A DNA stretch of 64,000 nt, from NCBI GenBank assembly GCA_002102555.1, contig MCFL01000009.1, positions 372,001 to 436,000 on the forward strand. The letters are read 5' to 3'. The notes below the pieces were generated by a model. The model was not told the DNA's origin. It saw nothing but the letters and a program-made list of their open reading frames with translations, and made no database searches. Both the position numbers and the translations under genes were made by a program. Positions within the stretch are counted from its first letter, which is position 1. Every line of letters starts with the position of its first letter. Source of the DNA: Catenaria anguillulae PL171. Its lineage: Eukaryota; Blastocladiomycota; Blastocladiomycetes; Blastocladiales; Catenariaceae. Below, piece after piece: positions 24,723 to 35,686 of this stretch.

Positions 24723-27410
24723 ATGATCCCTCAGGCTGTCCCTCTTTGCCTATGTCGGGACATCTTCGACATACGCAATGTATTTCCCATGGATACCGTC
24801 ACGAAACAGCACGCCGGGCAGGTCCCGCAGCCGCACCTTGAGGGCATGCCAGACTCGATTCTCGAGGATATTGCTCGCATCGTCCACTGCTCCGCCAACC
24901 GCCATGCCACCACCAACTTGCATGCATTGGCGCTCACTTCACCCACGATTGCGCACGCCGTCATCCCCATTCTCTACCAGCGCCTCGAAATCCCCAACCT
25001 ACCTGCGCTGCCGTTGCTCTCGCGCACGCTTACGTCGTGCCCAACTCTCGCCAAGCATGTCAAGGTCATTTCGCTTGGGCAGACCTTTATCGACTGGTCG
25101 CAGGTCGACATCAAGCATCTCATGACCAACGAAAACAAGACCATCATTCCTGCTGCGTACCCCAGTGCGTTCCGCAGCCGCTTCTTTGGCGAGCACTCGG
25201 TGAGGTCACTCGTCATGATGTGGTTGACGCACCTTGTCGAACTCTGCCCCAACATGGTTGGCGTCTCGCTCCGGAACGCTCAAGAGGTTCCCGGCTACCT
25301 TGCGCACGGGTTTGCCAACCTGGCGGCCGTGTTGCGTGCGCGCAAGGGCTGGTTTGAGCCGCCTGCCCGCGGCATCTTTCCATTGGCTGCGGTTCGGGTC
25401 AAGGCACAGGCGTCGGGCAACCGGCATGCGGCCGCTCACAAGACGGTTCCCATGTTCATCACGGCAGTGGACTATGGGCGCAAGCAGATTGACCTTGACA
25501 ATGGCGTCGAGCCCGCGGATTTCGAGATTCTCAACCTCCAGTCCATCAACACGCTGATTCCGGGTGGTCAAAAGGAGCATGGGTCCTGGTGGATTCGAAA
25601 TGTTGTAATTCGGGATGCGAGCGATTGTGGTATGCGCGACAATTGGGAGGGCATGTCGTCTATGACGCTCAGTGCGTGCCTGGGCATGCACAGTGACGAC
25701 CATGTGTTTGACTTGGACAAGCAACGGGTCCTCTTACCGCCCTTGTCGTGGGTCTCGACCCCTGCTCCAACTGCCGCCACCACCCCGGCGGTCAAGGGCG
25801 GCTCAAAAAAGTCACGCAACGCTTCAAACGCTTCCAAGTCTGCCAGCAGCTCGACCAATGCATCCTCCACGGCCATGGCTGCTAAATTTGCCGGCACAAT
25901 CAACCTCATGTGCGGTGGACTGCAAGACGCCTATTCCGTCCTTGGTCGTCGTGGATTTGCCGACTCTCAATGCACTCACCTCAACCTCATGAACCCGCTT
26001 TCGGCCGAGGCGCTCGGCGCCTATGCGAGCCGATACCCAATGCTCATCAACCACCAGATCCAAGCAACGCTGACCGGGCTTGCCCGTGCGTTGGCCAATC
26101 CCTGGGCCCATGTGACCGTCATGAACCTCGGCTCGCCCTTGTTTACCGGCCCGGCAGAAACTCGGACGTTTGACCTCGTCGCCCGATTTGCGCAGGGCTT
26201 TCCCAACGTGACCACCCTGACCATGCATATTTGCGACATTTCCATGATGGATGCGCTGCTGACCGTGGATCCATTTGTCCGCCGCACACCCGATATTGGC
26301 CGGCCACTCAAGGTGCTCAAGGTGTTGCGCTCAAACGCCATCAACGGAATCGCCCAATGGGCCGACTTGCCGACCAAGTACTCACCTCCACCGCGCACGC
26401 AGCTGTGCATGACCCGTCCCACATTTGGCCATTTGCAAGAGCTCGCTCTCAACGATCGCGCAAAGTGGTCTGGCCACGGCCGCCAAGACAACATCGTCAT
26501 GATCCACCCCGGCCTGATGCACTCGCTAAAACACATCAATATTCGTGCGGCTCGTCTTGTCGTTGCTCCACCGCGACTCGCCAAACCCAACAGTATGTCG
26601 TTCCCGTCGGCTCGCCTCTTGCGCCCAAACGAGCGCCCGCTTTACTTGGCGCACACGACCCTGCGCAACCTCGAAACGCTGCACATGTGTGCCAACGACG
26701 AGATTCCCAACCTGCGCACGGCGCGCTTGACGGATGCCATGTTTGCCAACGTGCTGCCCACATGCCCGAACCTAGAATCCCTGGTGGGCGACGTCATTCT
26801 GCACTCTGTGCAATCGGTTCTCAATGTTGTCGCCAAGTTCCCCAAAGTGCGCAACCTTGCGCTCGCCTACTTTACAGCCGACCGAACCGCGCTCAAGCAG
26901 CTCGCCGACAAGTTGTTTGCGCACCCGATTCGTGCCCTGCGACCGGCGCCTCACCTGTCGCGCATGGTGCTCGTGGGCATGCCCGAAACCGTGACCATGT
27001 CGGGCGACTACATGCAACATCCCGACGTTGGCGTCTTTGTGATGGGACCTGAGGTCGGCACCGTGTTCTTGAGTGATTTGAGGGTGCCTGGCAACATCAA
27101 GCTTGTGCCGGCGGTTGCTGGGTTCACGGCGCACGATGATCATGTACCGAGGGATGGGAAAAGGTGTTTGTGTGGTAAGGGCGTCATGGGCGTGGAGTAT
27201 GCGGCCATGGCCGACAATGAAGACTTGGTTCCTGAGACGTGGATTCATCCCATGGTTGGCAAGGTTGTGTGTAAGGCGTGTGTTGGATGGGTCGCTGAGA
27301 AGGTGGTGACAAAGCACGGCGTCGTGATTCGCAAGTTGGAGCAGTCAAGCGGAGTTGCTGAGTTTATGGAGTTCATGAGCGAGGGTGTGTGGAGGTTGTG
27401 CTTGTTGTAA
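24723..27410 (+). CDS. Large F-box/LRR-like protein, single exon
   Basis: One uninterrupted frame of 895 codons. After a short leader comes an F-box-like stretch MPDSILEDIARIVHC and ALTSPTIAHAVIPILYQRLEI, then about 700 residues of Leu-rich strands without strict LRR spacing and a Lys/Ser/Asn insertion near 360-385. The C-terminus has a CxC...CxxC set (CLCGKG and KVVCKACVGW) that may bind a metal. Start: ATG 24723 is used; ATG 24789 (MDTVTKQ) is an in-frame alternative. A TATTTAA element lies near 24651. A decayed paralog occupies 58140-60561. Role inferred as ubiquitin-ligase substrate adaptor; no specific target can be named. Confidence 0.75.
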   Translation: MIPQAVPLCLCRDIFDIRNVFPMDTVTKQHAGQVPQPHLEGMPDSILEDIARIVHCSANRHATTNLHALALTSPTIAHAVIPILYQRLEIPNLPALPLLSRTLTSCPTLAKHVKVISLGQTFIDWSQVDIKHLMTNENKTIIPAAYPSAFRSRFFGEHSVRSLVMMWLTHLVELCPNMVGVSLRNAQEVPGYLAHGFANLAAVLRARKGWFEPPARGIFPLAAVRVKAQASGNRHAAAHKTVPMFITAVDYGRKQIDLDNGVEPADFEILNLQSINTLIPGGQKEHGSWWIRNVVIRDASDCGMRDNWEGMSSMTLSACLGMHSDDHVFDLDKQRVLLPPLSWVSTPAPTAATTPAVKGGSKKSRNASNASKSASSSTNASSTAMAAKFAGTINLMCGGLQDAYSVLGRRGFADSQCTHLNLMNPLSAEALGAYASRYPMLINHQIQATLTGLARALANPWAHVTVMNLGSPLFTGPAETRTFDLVARFAQGFPNVTTLTMHICDISMMDALLTVDPFVRRTPDIGRPLKVLKVLRSNAINGIAQWADLPTKYSPPPRTQLCMTRPTFGHLQELALNDRAKWSGHGRQDNIVMIHPGLMHSLKHINIRAARLVVAPPRLAKPNSMSFPSARLLRPNERPLYLAHTTLRNLETLHMCANDEIPNLRTARLTDAMFANVLPTCPNLESLVGDVILHSVQSVLNVVAKFPKVRNLALAYFTADRTALKQLADKLFAHPIRALRPAPHLSRMVLVGMPETVTMSGDYMQHPDVGVFVMGPEVGTVFLSDLRVPGNIKLVPAVAGFTAHDDHVPRDGKRCLCGKGVMGVEYAAMADNEDLVPETWIHPMVGKVVCKACVGWVAEKVVTKHGVVIRKLEQSSGVAEFMEFMSEGVWRLCLL

Positions 27411-27731
27411 ATGCCGGAATCCTTTGCTCTTGTCCAAAATGGTATGTATCAATTTGGACTCGTCCTTTGACTCCGCCTTGTGCATTCAATTCGAGTGGCG
27501 ATTCCAACCGATTTCCGCGTTACCAGAAGCTTCTCAACTACGAATCAAGCAAATACTCGCAAATGAATGGGCAAGTACACATTTATTTACATCAAGCTGT
27601 ACACAGTGCAAAAACAAAACGAAGAAAATCCAAACTCGACATGGCGACCACCGAGCCCTGCTCAACGGTCCCTCTATAAGTGGCGGGGAATACACAATCG
27701 AAACCAGCGACTACTCAATCATGTCGACAAC
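27411..27731. other. Intergenic between convergent genes
   Basis: 320 nt between the F-box/LRR-like gene and the trypsin-like protease (minus). Nothing beyond presumed 3' ends. Confidence 0.5.
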
Positions 27732-29151
27732 CTATGCGCGGCAGACACCCTTGGGCGCGTTGAGCGCCCGAATGAGACCAGGCTGGTTGATGGTGGATGC
27801 CGAGTTTCCAGACCGGCGCGACGACGTAGAACATCCGCCGTTCGTATGGATACCAATGGCCTTGGAGGTACCGGTGAGGACAACGGCAGAGCCAGAGTTG
27901 CCACCCTCGGTATCGATGCGGTGACGGAAGTGGGTCGAGTTGGGCTTGTCGAGGAAAGTACCCGAGCCGACTTGCTGGGCAAGGTAGCCCGATTGGCGGG
28001 TGCGGTCACGAACAATACCGTAGCCGTTGATGGTGAGCGAGGTTCCTGGCTTGGCAATCGAGGTCGAGATGCCGGTGCTGCCCGAGCGAATAAGCTCGTA
28101 CGAGCCGCCAGCCGCTTCACGGTAGGTCTTGCCAGTGTTGGGGTTACTGTTACATGACGAAATCAAGGTGAGATGATGGCGATCAAAAAGGCTGTGAACA
28201 TCAATCTAAGTTTACGTACCGGAAAGTGCCAAAGTAACCCCAATCGCGGCCCCTCTCCTCATCGGGACCACCAATCAGCTCAAACTGCACACTCGAAGGG
28301 TCGACGGCGTATTGGTCCTCGGGCTTGGGCTGGCGGGGAATGCCTTGCTGCACACCAGAGCTGGTGATGACGGCTGACAAGGGCACGTTCATTTGGAGCA
28401 CAAGCTCGCTAGTCTCGACACCATCGAAGCAATGGCCAGCGGTAAGCCCGCAACCAGCAGTGTCATCAATGACCCAACCAGTGCAGCCAACGGGGAAGAG
28501 ACGGCCAGAGCGCTTCTCGGTCGAGGGCTTGCGCAGGTCGGCGGCGTTGCAAAGGGAGTTGGGGGGAGGCAGAGCAATCGGGTCGGTATTGCCGCCAAAC
28601 TCGTCATTGATGACCACGGACGAGATCACGACCGATGGGGTCTCATTGGCCGACGCAGTGGGGTCGCTGATGAGCTCGACCGTGACCTTGTTGCCGTTGA
28701 AGAAGGCAGAGTGGCCACTCCACTGGGCGAGCGTCTCGGCGTTGAGGTACTGGACGGCGCCGTCTTGCACCGATGTGATCTTGATCACATCACCGGGCAG
28801 CTCGGCTCCCCACTTGCCAGTTGCGGCACCCTTGCGAAGCTTGGTCTGGGAAAGATCAAAGTTCAGGCGGGTCCAAATCACGTTCTTCTTGGTCGAGTCA
28901 ACCTTGGAAATGTCAATGTCTTGCTTGTAAACGACGGTGCGCTCGCGCACGCCAATGGCCTCGACAATGTTGCGGCGACCAGCAGACACTGCAAGCTCGG
29001 CCTTGATGGCCTTGGGAGGCGGAGTAATGAGGTCCGAGGGACGAGTGGCCGGGGCAGCGTTGACAGCAGAGACGGCAGCGAGACCGACGAGAGCAGCGGC
29101 AGCAAGCGCAAGGGCCTTGTTGGCACGACGGCGGGACGAGTTGTTGGTCAT
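27732..29151 (-). CDS. Secreted trypsin-like serine protease (S1 fold, bacterial-type)
   Basis: Exons 29151-28220 and 28146-27732 on the minus strand (intron 73 nt, GTACGT to AACAG, phase 2) give 448 residues. Signal peptide about 1-32, a propeptide or N-terminal domain to about 195, then the protease. The triad is visible: His240 in LTAGHCF, Asp303 in GRDWGYF, Ser395 in EGGNSGSAV. Cys pairs flank the His loop. The EGGNSGSA serine motif and short domain resemble glutamyl-endopeptidase/Arg-C-like extracellular proteases more than animal trypsin. A TATA box at 29353-29359 lies about 200 nt upstream. Likely an extracellular digestive or virulence-related protease; substrate specificity cannot be read off. 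Confidence 0.88.
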
Positions 29152-29352
29152 GGTTGAGACAGAAGAGTGGTGGTGGTGTGAAGTGGTTGGTTGTGGGGAG
29201 TTGTGGGTGGGTGGGTGCAGGACGAGCCAAGGGAGATTTGGTCGGATGGCAGGCCGCGGTCGCGTTGAGGAGCAAGGCTGTGGGAACTAAGGTTGTGTTG
29301 AGCAGATGAGGTCCTCGTCGTCGGGAAGGTAGTTGTGAGGGGATGGGCATGC

Positions 29353-29359
29353 TTTTATA
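29353..29359 (-). promoter_or_regulatory. TATA box of trypsin-like protease gene
   Basis: TATAAAA read on the minus strand, about 200 nt before the start codon at 29151; position fits a transcript with a leader of roughly 170 nt. Confidence 0.6.
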
Positions 29360-30259
29360 CCGGTCGTCCTTTGACTTGACGCTCCACATAGTCAGGCGCG
29401 GACTCTCGCCATGCATGCATGCCAAGGCTCACCCTCCGCAAAAGTCGCCATTCCTGTACAAACTGAGAGCTGTCAGCAGGTCAACGCCAGCGTATGTTTG
29501 GGAACATGTCGGCGGACCGGATCACAAGGCGATCGCGCAACCATGGAGTAGCACATGATTATCAGTGTCCGCGGCGGGAAGTCAGTTGATTTTCATCGCA
29601 AATGGTCATTCCAACCTGAAACGTATGGCACTGATCCGCGCACGTGCTGGTTTTCCTTTTTGGACCCATCGATCGCAATTGCGCCAACTCCTCGGTTTAA
29701 ATTTTTAGGCGTGCGTGCATGACACGCGTTGCACTTTTTAATCACGCGGGGTAAGCGTGCACAAGGACGCACTCGTGATCTTGTAATGGTGGCTTGCCGT
29801 GTCGATGCTCAAAGTCGTGTGACCTTTCACAGGTGCCACATGCTTGTCATGTGTGTCGGGCATGTCGTGATCGAGATGTTACAACGTATGCCTTGCCTGG
29901 TACCGGTACCTGGAAATCGACATCATATGCCGTAAGCCCGTCCCCGCTCGGGCCGCGCACCGGGCCGCACCGCAGTAGATTGGAGTCATGTACAATCGAT
30001 CCTAGGCCCGAGCAATTGGCTGAGGGCGGGCACGTGAAGAGCCTGCCTCGGACAGGGGCCATTTCCCTGGCCATTGACCGTGGACGCCAAGCGCGAGCTT
30101 GGCGCAGTCAGGGGTACGTACGAGTACGCGAGTACAGTCTCTTGCAGTACCTACCTTCCCGGCCATGCAGAGACCAAGCTGAAGCACGGTGGCCGGTTTT
30201 CGTGATGGGGTCGAACAGTGCGGCTGGCGTGCCTTTGACGATGCATGCGTGGTTGATTA
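29360..30259. other. Intergenic region upstream of transposon relic
   Basis: No supported gene. AT-rich patch near 29695-29710 and a hairpin-prone CCAAGCGCGAGCTTGG at about 30088. Confidence 0.45.
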
Positions 30260-30333
30260 CATGCACCGTGAGCGAGTCAAGGGCAGGGTGCAAGGACATG
30301 CACCGTGAGCAAGTCAAGGGCAGGGTGCAAGGA
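30260..30333. repeat. Two-copy 37-bp direct tandem repeat
   Basis: Units 30260-30296 and 30297-30333 are identical except for one G/A difference. The second unit runs into the left inverted arm of the transposon relic. Confidence 0.95.
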
Positions 30334-30492
30334 CCACAAAGGACCAGCGTTAGGACCAAAGTATTATCGGCCATGATTCAACTGCTTACACAACACCGTG
30401 GACATTGAATGTCCCAGCAACGCATTCCCGCACTCTGGCGCACTACCTTGTGTTCTCGCTAGCCCGATCCGACGACCTCACATTTGCGGCGG
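30314..30492 (+). repeat. Left arm of a ~180-bp imperfect inverted repeat
   Basis: Reads nearly the same as the reverse complement of 31361-31540, including a shared run from TTATCGGCCATGATTCAACT through the ATTGAATGTCCCAGCAACGC stretch. The first codons of the relic hAT frame lie within it. Confidence 0.9.
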
Positions 30493-30976
30493 TCGCCGCC
30501 ATGGTTGCCACCGGTCGCCAGCTCCACTCTACCAACGTGATATCCGCAGCAGCTCGCCAGTTGGCGACGTGGACCCGGAGCAGCCCACAGAAGACCACAT
30601 CCGCAAGTATCTGCACCAGCAGCTGCGGTTACACGATTCATTCTCAGGACAAAACGACCCTGGGATTGTGGGCACGACTGGCATCCAGATCATGATCCAG
30701 TGGTGGAAGCAGTTTGGCAATGGATTCCCCAGGTTGGTGCGGATGGCGTGGTCATTTTGTGGGATGCCGTTGACGGCGGTCGACGTCGAGCGATTGGTTC
30801 CTCAAGCGGGAATCCAAATGGATGATTTGAAGAACAAGATGTCACCAGAGCAGTTTGAGGCGCGTTTATTGTTGAATGCGCTGTCAAGGTTGGACAAGGA
30901 TGTCGGGGTTTTGACGCAAGTCAGAGCCAAGGGCGACGAGGATGTGGGGTCTGCCGGTGATTCTGGTCAGAGTTAG
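30398..30976 (+). mobile_element. hAT-family transposase C-terminal relic
   Basis: A 192-codon frame whose second half has the hAT dimerisation signature: MIQWWKQFGNGFPRLVRMAW, then PLTAVDVERLVPQAG, then LKNKMSPEQFEARLLLNAL (compare W..FP.L..lA, ip..S...ERlFS, R..ls.e..eallfLk). The normal S-x-x-ERxFS core is eroded to AVDVERLVPQ. The upstream catalytic domain is absent, so this is a non-functional fragment. It lies between opposed arms, suggesting two overlapping or nested copies in opposite orientation. Confidence 0.75.
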
Positions 30977-31360
30977 GAAGTAGGGCGTGAATGACGGTGC
31001 TACCGCCTGTCCGTCCGTCGGCCCTTGCCTCCACGGCCACCACCCAACACGCAGCATGCTTACCTTCAGCACCAAGCATATGAGGACACCAGGAATCCGG
31101 CTCAATTTCCACTGCTGCTCAAGCGTCATTCGCTTCCGGGGAAAGGGCTTGAGTAATCCGTGAGGATCGGTGAGTTGCGACCAATCCTGGTGGGAAGATG
31201 AGGTCGGCTGGATGCTTGCTGGCTTGATGGAGATGCGGCTTTGGAGTTAGAAGCGGTTTGCCCATTTGATGTACATATGTTTATGGCCGAAGCCCCGAAG
31301 GAGATGGGAGACTGGGCTGGTCGTTCTGGTCGCCCCCATGCATGGCTGCCTTTGGCCGCT

Positions 31361-31540
31361 GCCGCCGCAAATGTGAGGTCGTCGGATCGAGTTAGCGAGA
31401 ACACAAGGTAGTGCGCCAGAGTGCGGGGAATGCGTTGCTGGGACATTCAATGTCCATGGTGTTGTATGAGCAGTTGAATCATGGCCGATAAGACTGTGAT
31501 CCGAACGCTGGTCCCGTGTGGTCCTCCGCACCCAGGTCAA
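31361..31540 (-). repeat. Right arm of the inverted repeat
   Basis: Reverse complement of the left arm with scattered mismatches and small indels. Inward of the arm (31000-31360, minus) the sequence no longer matches the left copy and has lost the transposase signature. Confidence 0.9.
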
Positions 31541-32609
31541 GGGACGAGCTCGCAAATCAGTTTTGACGAAGCTCGGTGCGACTCGACCGATTCATAATAC
31601 CTACCTGGGGTGTTTGAAGTGGGTTGCGCGCCCATGTCTTCGGTCTGGAATCATAGGTAGGTAATCTGCTGTTGAATCGACCTCTTCTCCTTTCAAACTC
31701 CCAAGTTGTTGCGTGCGATGAGCACATGGGCACTCCATGAGTCTTCCAGCGAGCCTTGACGATACTCCCCATCTTGGGTTATATTGTCCAAATCATCTCT
31801 CATCTCCCTTGAGCCGCCAATCGAGGAATAGTCGGGCTTTGGCTGCAAAGTGATATGTGACTCACCTGTTGGCTCCGTCAACGTTTCTCACAGGCAGGAA
31901 GTATACATCTTCAATTAGGTAACAGCACGTCTGTTCGATTCGTGTTGGATTTGCTCTCGGGCGGACGCGACCGGAATCTTGGCCGACAGTTGCCAGCAAC
32001 CGTTAGATCGACCATTGGTCATTCATCCGTCACTTTGGGTCATGTAATGCCCAAGGAAACATAAATAAATATAAACATTACGTTAACAACAACACGCGAG
32101 AGTTTATTCTTCTCTCGCACATGTTCGTGTCACGTCATTGCCCAATGGGCATTCAGAACAACGACCTTGTGCTGATCGATGTGAGACATCTCAAGGACCT
32201 GGTGCCTGGTGCGCTTGAGCAAACCAAACGCAAAACTGCATCGTCATTTCGTTCGAAATGGAGAGTTGGGCAGGATATAGCAATTGATCAAGTTGACTCA
32301 CGTATGATCATGACGCTTGGGCGACCAGCAGTTCAAGCATGTGGTAAGTACTAGCTACCAGAGTAACGTGGAGGGGACGGAGACGAGTGTACCTGTTGGT
32401 GCTCCACAGTCTTCCTCAACTTTCTCCTCGAGAGCCAGCTCTATTGACGGGCGTACTACTCGTCCACGACGGCTATCCGAGTCGCGAAGAGTACAAATAG
32501 AAATCGGCACCCCGGCTTCATTCCTCCATGTTTTCTCTCCATCCTCTCAACTACATTCATTCAACCAACCAACCAATCCAATCCAATCCAATCTCAATCA
32601 GTCATCATC
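31541..32609. other. Intergenic region
   Basis: About 1.1 kb without a supported gene. AT-rich at 32060-32100. A 77-codon frame from 32121 has no recognisable motif. CCAAT/CCAACC repeats at 32565-32600 are in the leader of the next gene. Confidence 0.45.
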
Positions 32610-33748
32610 ATGATGCACCTTCTCTCCATTCTCTCCATAGCCTTGCTCGCTTCCAGTCAAGTCACCACGGCTGCTCCTCTCAGTTCGTATCCACAATCAT
32701 TCATCACCGTGTTTAACCCAGCTGTTCCTGACCTGTTCTGACCGCTTTCTGTGACCCATCACCACATTCGTCCATTCCAACAGAAAAACGCGCCGGCTCA
32801 ACCTCGTGCGCCGCGACCTTCACGGGCATGACCATCATGGACTGCCACTGCACCGCCTCGTGTACGCTGACTGGCCGGTGCTGCGACGACTACCGCGACT
32901 TTGCACTCAGCACTGCCTCGTTTGCGTCGTCGGCCAAGCTCGCCATTGCCGATGCCAAACCCGCAGGTGCCGACCGCTTGCCCGAATTTCACAAGGTCGA
33001 AGTTGCCGTCATGGGCTCGTCTGCGGGACCCACAAAGGGCACGACTCTCTTGGCTGTGCGCAACTGTGTCTTTGAAGACGTGTTACGTGTGCCACGCCCG
33101 CGGCCGGGCGAGGTGGGCATCACGGTCATGCCGCAATGGGAGCTGCGCCAGTGCACCAGCGGCTACGACGTGGTGGCCATGAAGTCGAGCGTCGACCCAG
33201 CAACGGGCGCGACCGTGGCGAGCATGTCCACATTCAAGAACGCCGTCAAGGTGCCCGCCAAGGTGCGCGTGGCCATTGGTGAAATGCCGCCAACCGATCC
33301 CATCACGATTCAAGTGTACCCGAAACCTTGGGATGTGCTCTACTATGCCGAGGTGAGCGGCGACTCTGCCGAGGCTGCGTACAAGATGGCATTGGGCGCA
33401 CGCGCTGCTGCTGCCGGTACATCTGACGGCAAGCTCCCTGCTGTCTTCACTGCCAGGCTGGTCAAGGAGCGAAAGACGGGCAAGTTGCCGTGGGATCCGA
33501 CAAAGGGCCGCACATGGGCCGTGACCGATGCCAAACTGTCGACGGTGGACGTGGTGACTATGGCCATTCCCGAATCAGATGTGTCGCCGCGTCGGTTGGA
33601 CGAAAACTATGACGAGGTTGCCAAGAATGCCAACTACCGTGTGACGCCCACCCGGGCGGGTCACTTGCGCAAGATTTGGGACGGGAAAAAGTGGCTCGAT
33701 GTGGTGGATGCGAAAGGCAACCGGATCGTCCCGCAGTTGCCACTCTGA
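32610..33748 (+). CDS. Secreted protein with somatomedin-B-like cysteine module
   Basis: Exons 32610-32682 and 32784-33748 (intron 101 nt, GTTCGT to CAACAG, phase 1) give 345 residues. A signal peptide (about 1-22, MMHLLSILSIALLAS) is encoded on exon 1. Next comes a compact Cys module, SCAAT...DCHCTASCTLTGRCCDDY, which follows somatomedin-B spacing (CxC, C, CC-x-DY) but has six instead of eight Cys; the second and last are missing. The remaining 280 residues are mixed alpha/beta with no recognised domain and few Cys. Somatomedin-B domains in animals mediate protein binding at the cell surface. The role here is unknown; secretion and the Cys module are read directly. Confidence 0.78.
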
Positions 33749-34516
33749 ATGCTGACGAGGGAGCTCGTTCCTGAGTGAAGGAAAAGAAGTTGACGTTTTT
33801 GTACATTTTGTATCTACTCTTTCTTACTGTGTGGGTGTGGGTGTGGGTGTGGCTCTTTTCCTTCTTACTGGCTTTCATTTCGGTGTGTCTTTTGTTGTTA
33901 TGATATCAAAAGTATACTTGTTGTTTTGTGATATTGCAAAGCGAATGGAACTGACGTGATGGGAACAGCAGGCGCTCCAGCTCGCTTTCAACAGAACAGC
34001 TCAATACTGTAGCACCCCATACTTGACACCATGACTGCTCATGAATACCTTCACAATACACTAGACTATGCGTACAATGTGTGCATGTAGTGTCTGTCAA
34101 GTCGCCAGTCAGCCGAGTTTCTGCACAGATGGATGCCATCACCTGATTCACCTCAGTCGCCTGCTGGGAGAGCGATCAGGGAATCGATCACGTTGGTGTT
34201 CAACAAGAAAGACGCGCATGTTTGCGCTGCAATTTGACGCTAATTGCGCAAACACGCGCTGACTTACCGTTCTTTCTAATCGTCCGACCGCTTTCGCCTT
34301 TCGGTTTGATTTTCGATTGCGGCGAGCTCGAGTGAGAGCATGCACAGCGCGGAATGAGCGCACGCCTCAAAACTTCGGGCGGCAGCAGTCCCTCCTCGGG
34401 AATCGAGCCCGAGGCAATAAGAGCATACGGCCTCCCGCCGTCAGTCGGAACAGGTGAGCTCGTCAATGCGAATGACCGGAGCCTCGTTCCCACCACCCCA
34501 CCTAGACACATGCGCT
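33749..34516. other. Intergenic region
   Basis: Contains a short GTGTGG microsatellite at about 33828-33852; otherwise no supported features. Confidence 0.5.
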
Positions 34517-35686
34517 ATGGCCACCGCACGCCAATGCCCACATGCCAGTGCGCACATCACGCTCGTCGTACTCCTTCTCGCTGCCACTTCGCTTGTGCAT
34601 GCCGCACCCGTCGCCAACCCAACGACCATTGACCAAGATGCCTCAACGACACTCTCGGGCTCGATCGAAAAGCACAACCGCGGCCGAACCTGGTTTTCGT
34701 CGCTGATCCACTTTGGCGACTCGTTCACTGACACCGGCAACGTGTACAAAATGACCAACAAGACCTGGCCGCTCCCGCCGCCATATAACAACCACGGCCG
34801 TTACGCCAACGGGCTAATGTGGCCCGAGTACCTGTCGAGTTCCCTGTGCGCGCCGGGCACGAAAGGCGTGCCAGTCATCAACTTTGCGCACGGGGGGTCA
34901 ACGACCAACGATTCAATCATTCAAGGATACACGGGCGCAAAGGGCGACATTCCGTCGCCAGGCATTGACAAGCAGCTCGACATGTTTGCCGCGTTTCTCG
35001 AGACTTCGGTCAAGCGCAACGCATCGCTGTACACTCGCCCGCTGTTCACCTTCATGTCGGGCTTCAACGACATTTATTACGACTCGCTGGGCAACCAGCT
35101 CAAGGCGACTCCGCAACAGCTCGCGACCAACATCATGTCGGCCGTTGCCACGATTGATCGGCTCGCAACGCAATTCAAGCTGGAGCGGTACGACATTGCT
35201 CTCCTCGGCCTTCCACCCGCCGGCCGTATCCCCGCATTCAAACGGCTTCCGAGCGCGGGCGCCATGTTTGAGCGCCTGGCTGCGGGCATGAACACCGAGG
35301 TGGCCAATCGCGTTGCCGTGGCCAACGCCCAGCGTCACCCGCAACGTCGCTTGACCTATGTGAACTTGCATGCAGCATTCACGGCCGTCATGGACAATCC
35401 TGCCAAGTTCAATTACGCACCGCCTGCGCGGCCAAGCGAGTACACGACGTCGGACGCGTGTGTCACAACCGACGTGGCGACAAAGGAGATCAAGATTTGT
35501 GTGGACCCGGCGGCGCACGTGTGGTGGGACGATTATCATCCGACGACCAGGACACATCGAGTGGCGGCGCAGGCGATCGCGGCGGCGTTTGGGGAGCGGA
35601 TTGGGTTGTTGCCGAGGCCAAAAGTTGGCGCGGAAGAGTTGGAGTGGGTCATTGCGGATGGGCCATCAAACACGATTCGGCCGTGA
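34517..35686 (+). CDS. Secreted GDSL/SGNH lipase-esterase
   Basis: Single exon, 389 residues from ATG 34517, chosen because a signal peptide (MATARQ..., hydrophobic LVVLLLAATSLVHA) follows directly; an in-frame ATG at 34454 would bury it. SGNH blocks in order: FGDSFTDTGN (nucleophile Ser69), NFAHGGSTT (oxyanion Gly), SGFNDIYY (block III Asn), WWDDYHPT (Asp338 and His341). The spacing matches plant/fungal GDSL esterases of plant-cell-wall or lipid-degrading type. Probably extracellular; acyl substrate unknown. Confidence 0.92.
   Translation: MATARQCPHASAHITLVVLLLAATSLVHAAPVANPTTIDQDASTTLSGSIEKHNRGRTWFSSLIHFGDSFTDTGNVYKMTNKTWPLPPPYNNHGRYANGLMWPEYLSSSLCAPGTKGVPVINFAHGGSTTNDSIIQGYTGAKGDIPSPGIDKQLDMFAAFLETSVKRNASLYTRPLFTFMSGFNDIYYDSLGNQLKATPQQLATNIMSAVATIDRLATQFKLERYDIALLGLPPAGRIPAFKRLPSAGAMFERLAAGMNTEVANRVAVANAQRHPQRRLTYVNLHAAFTAVMDNPAKFNYAPPARPSEYTTSDACVTTDVATKEIKICVDPAAHVWWDDYHPTTRTHRVAAQAIAAAFGERIGLLPRPKVGAEELEWVIADGPSNTIRP

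Noticed and set aside
32121-32354. 77-codon plus-strand frame
   Set aside because: No motif, no start context and no extension by splicing that yields a convincing protein.
34370-34450. tRNA-like T-arm sequence on the minus strand (GGGCTCGATTCCCG)
   Set aside because: No A-box-like sequence or acceptor stem pairing could be found at the right distance; likely a chance hairpin in GC-rich DNA.
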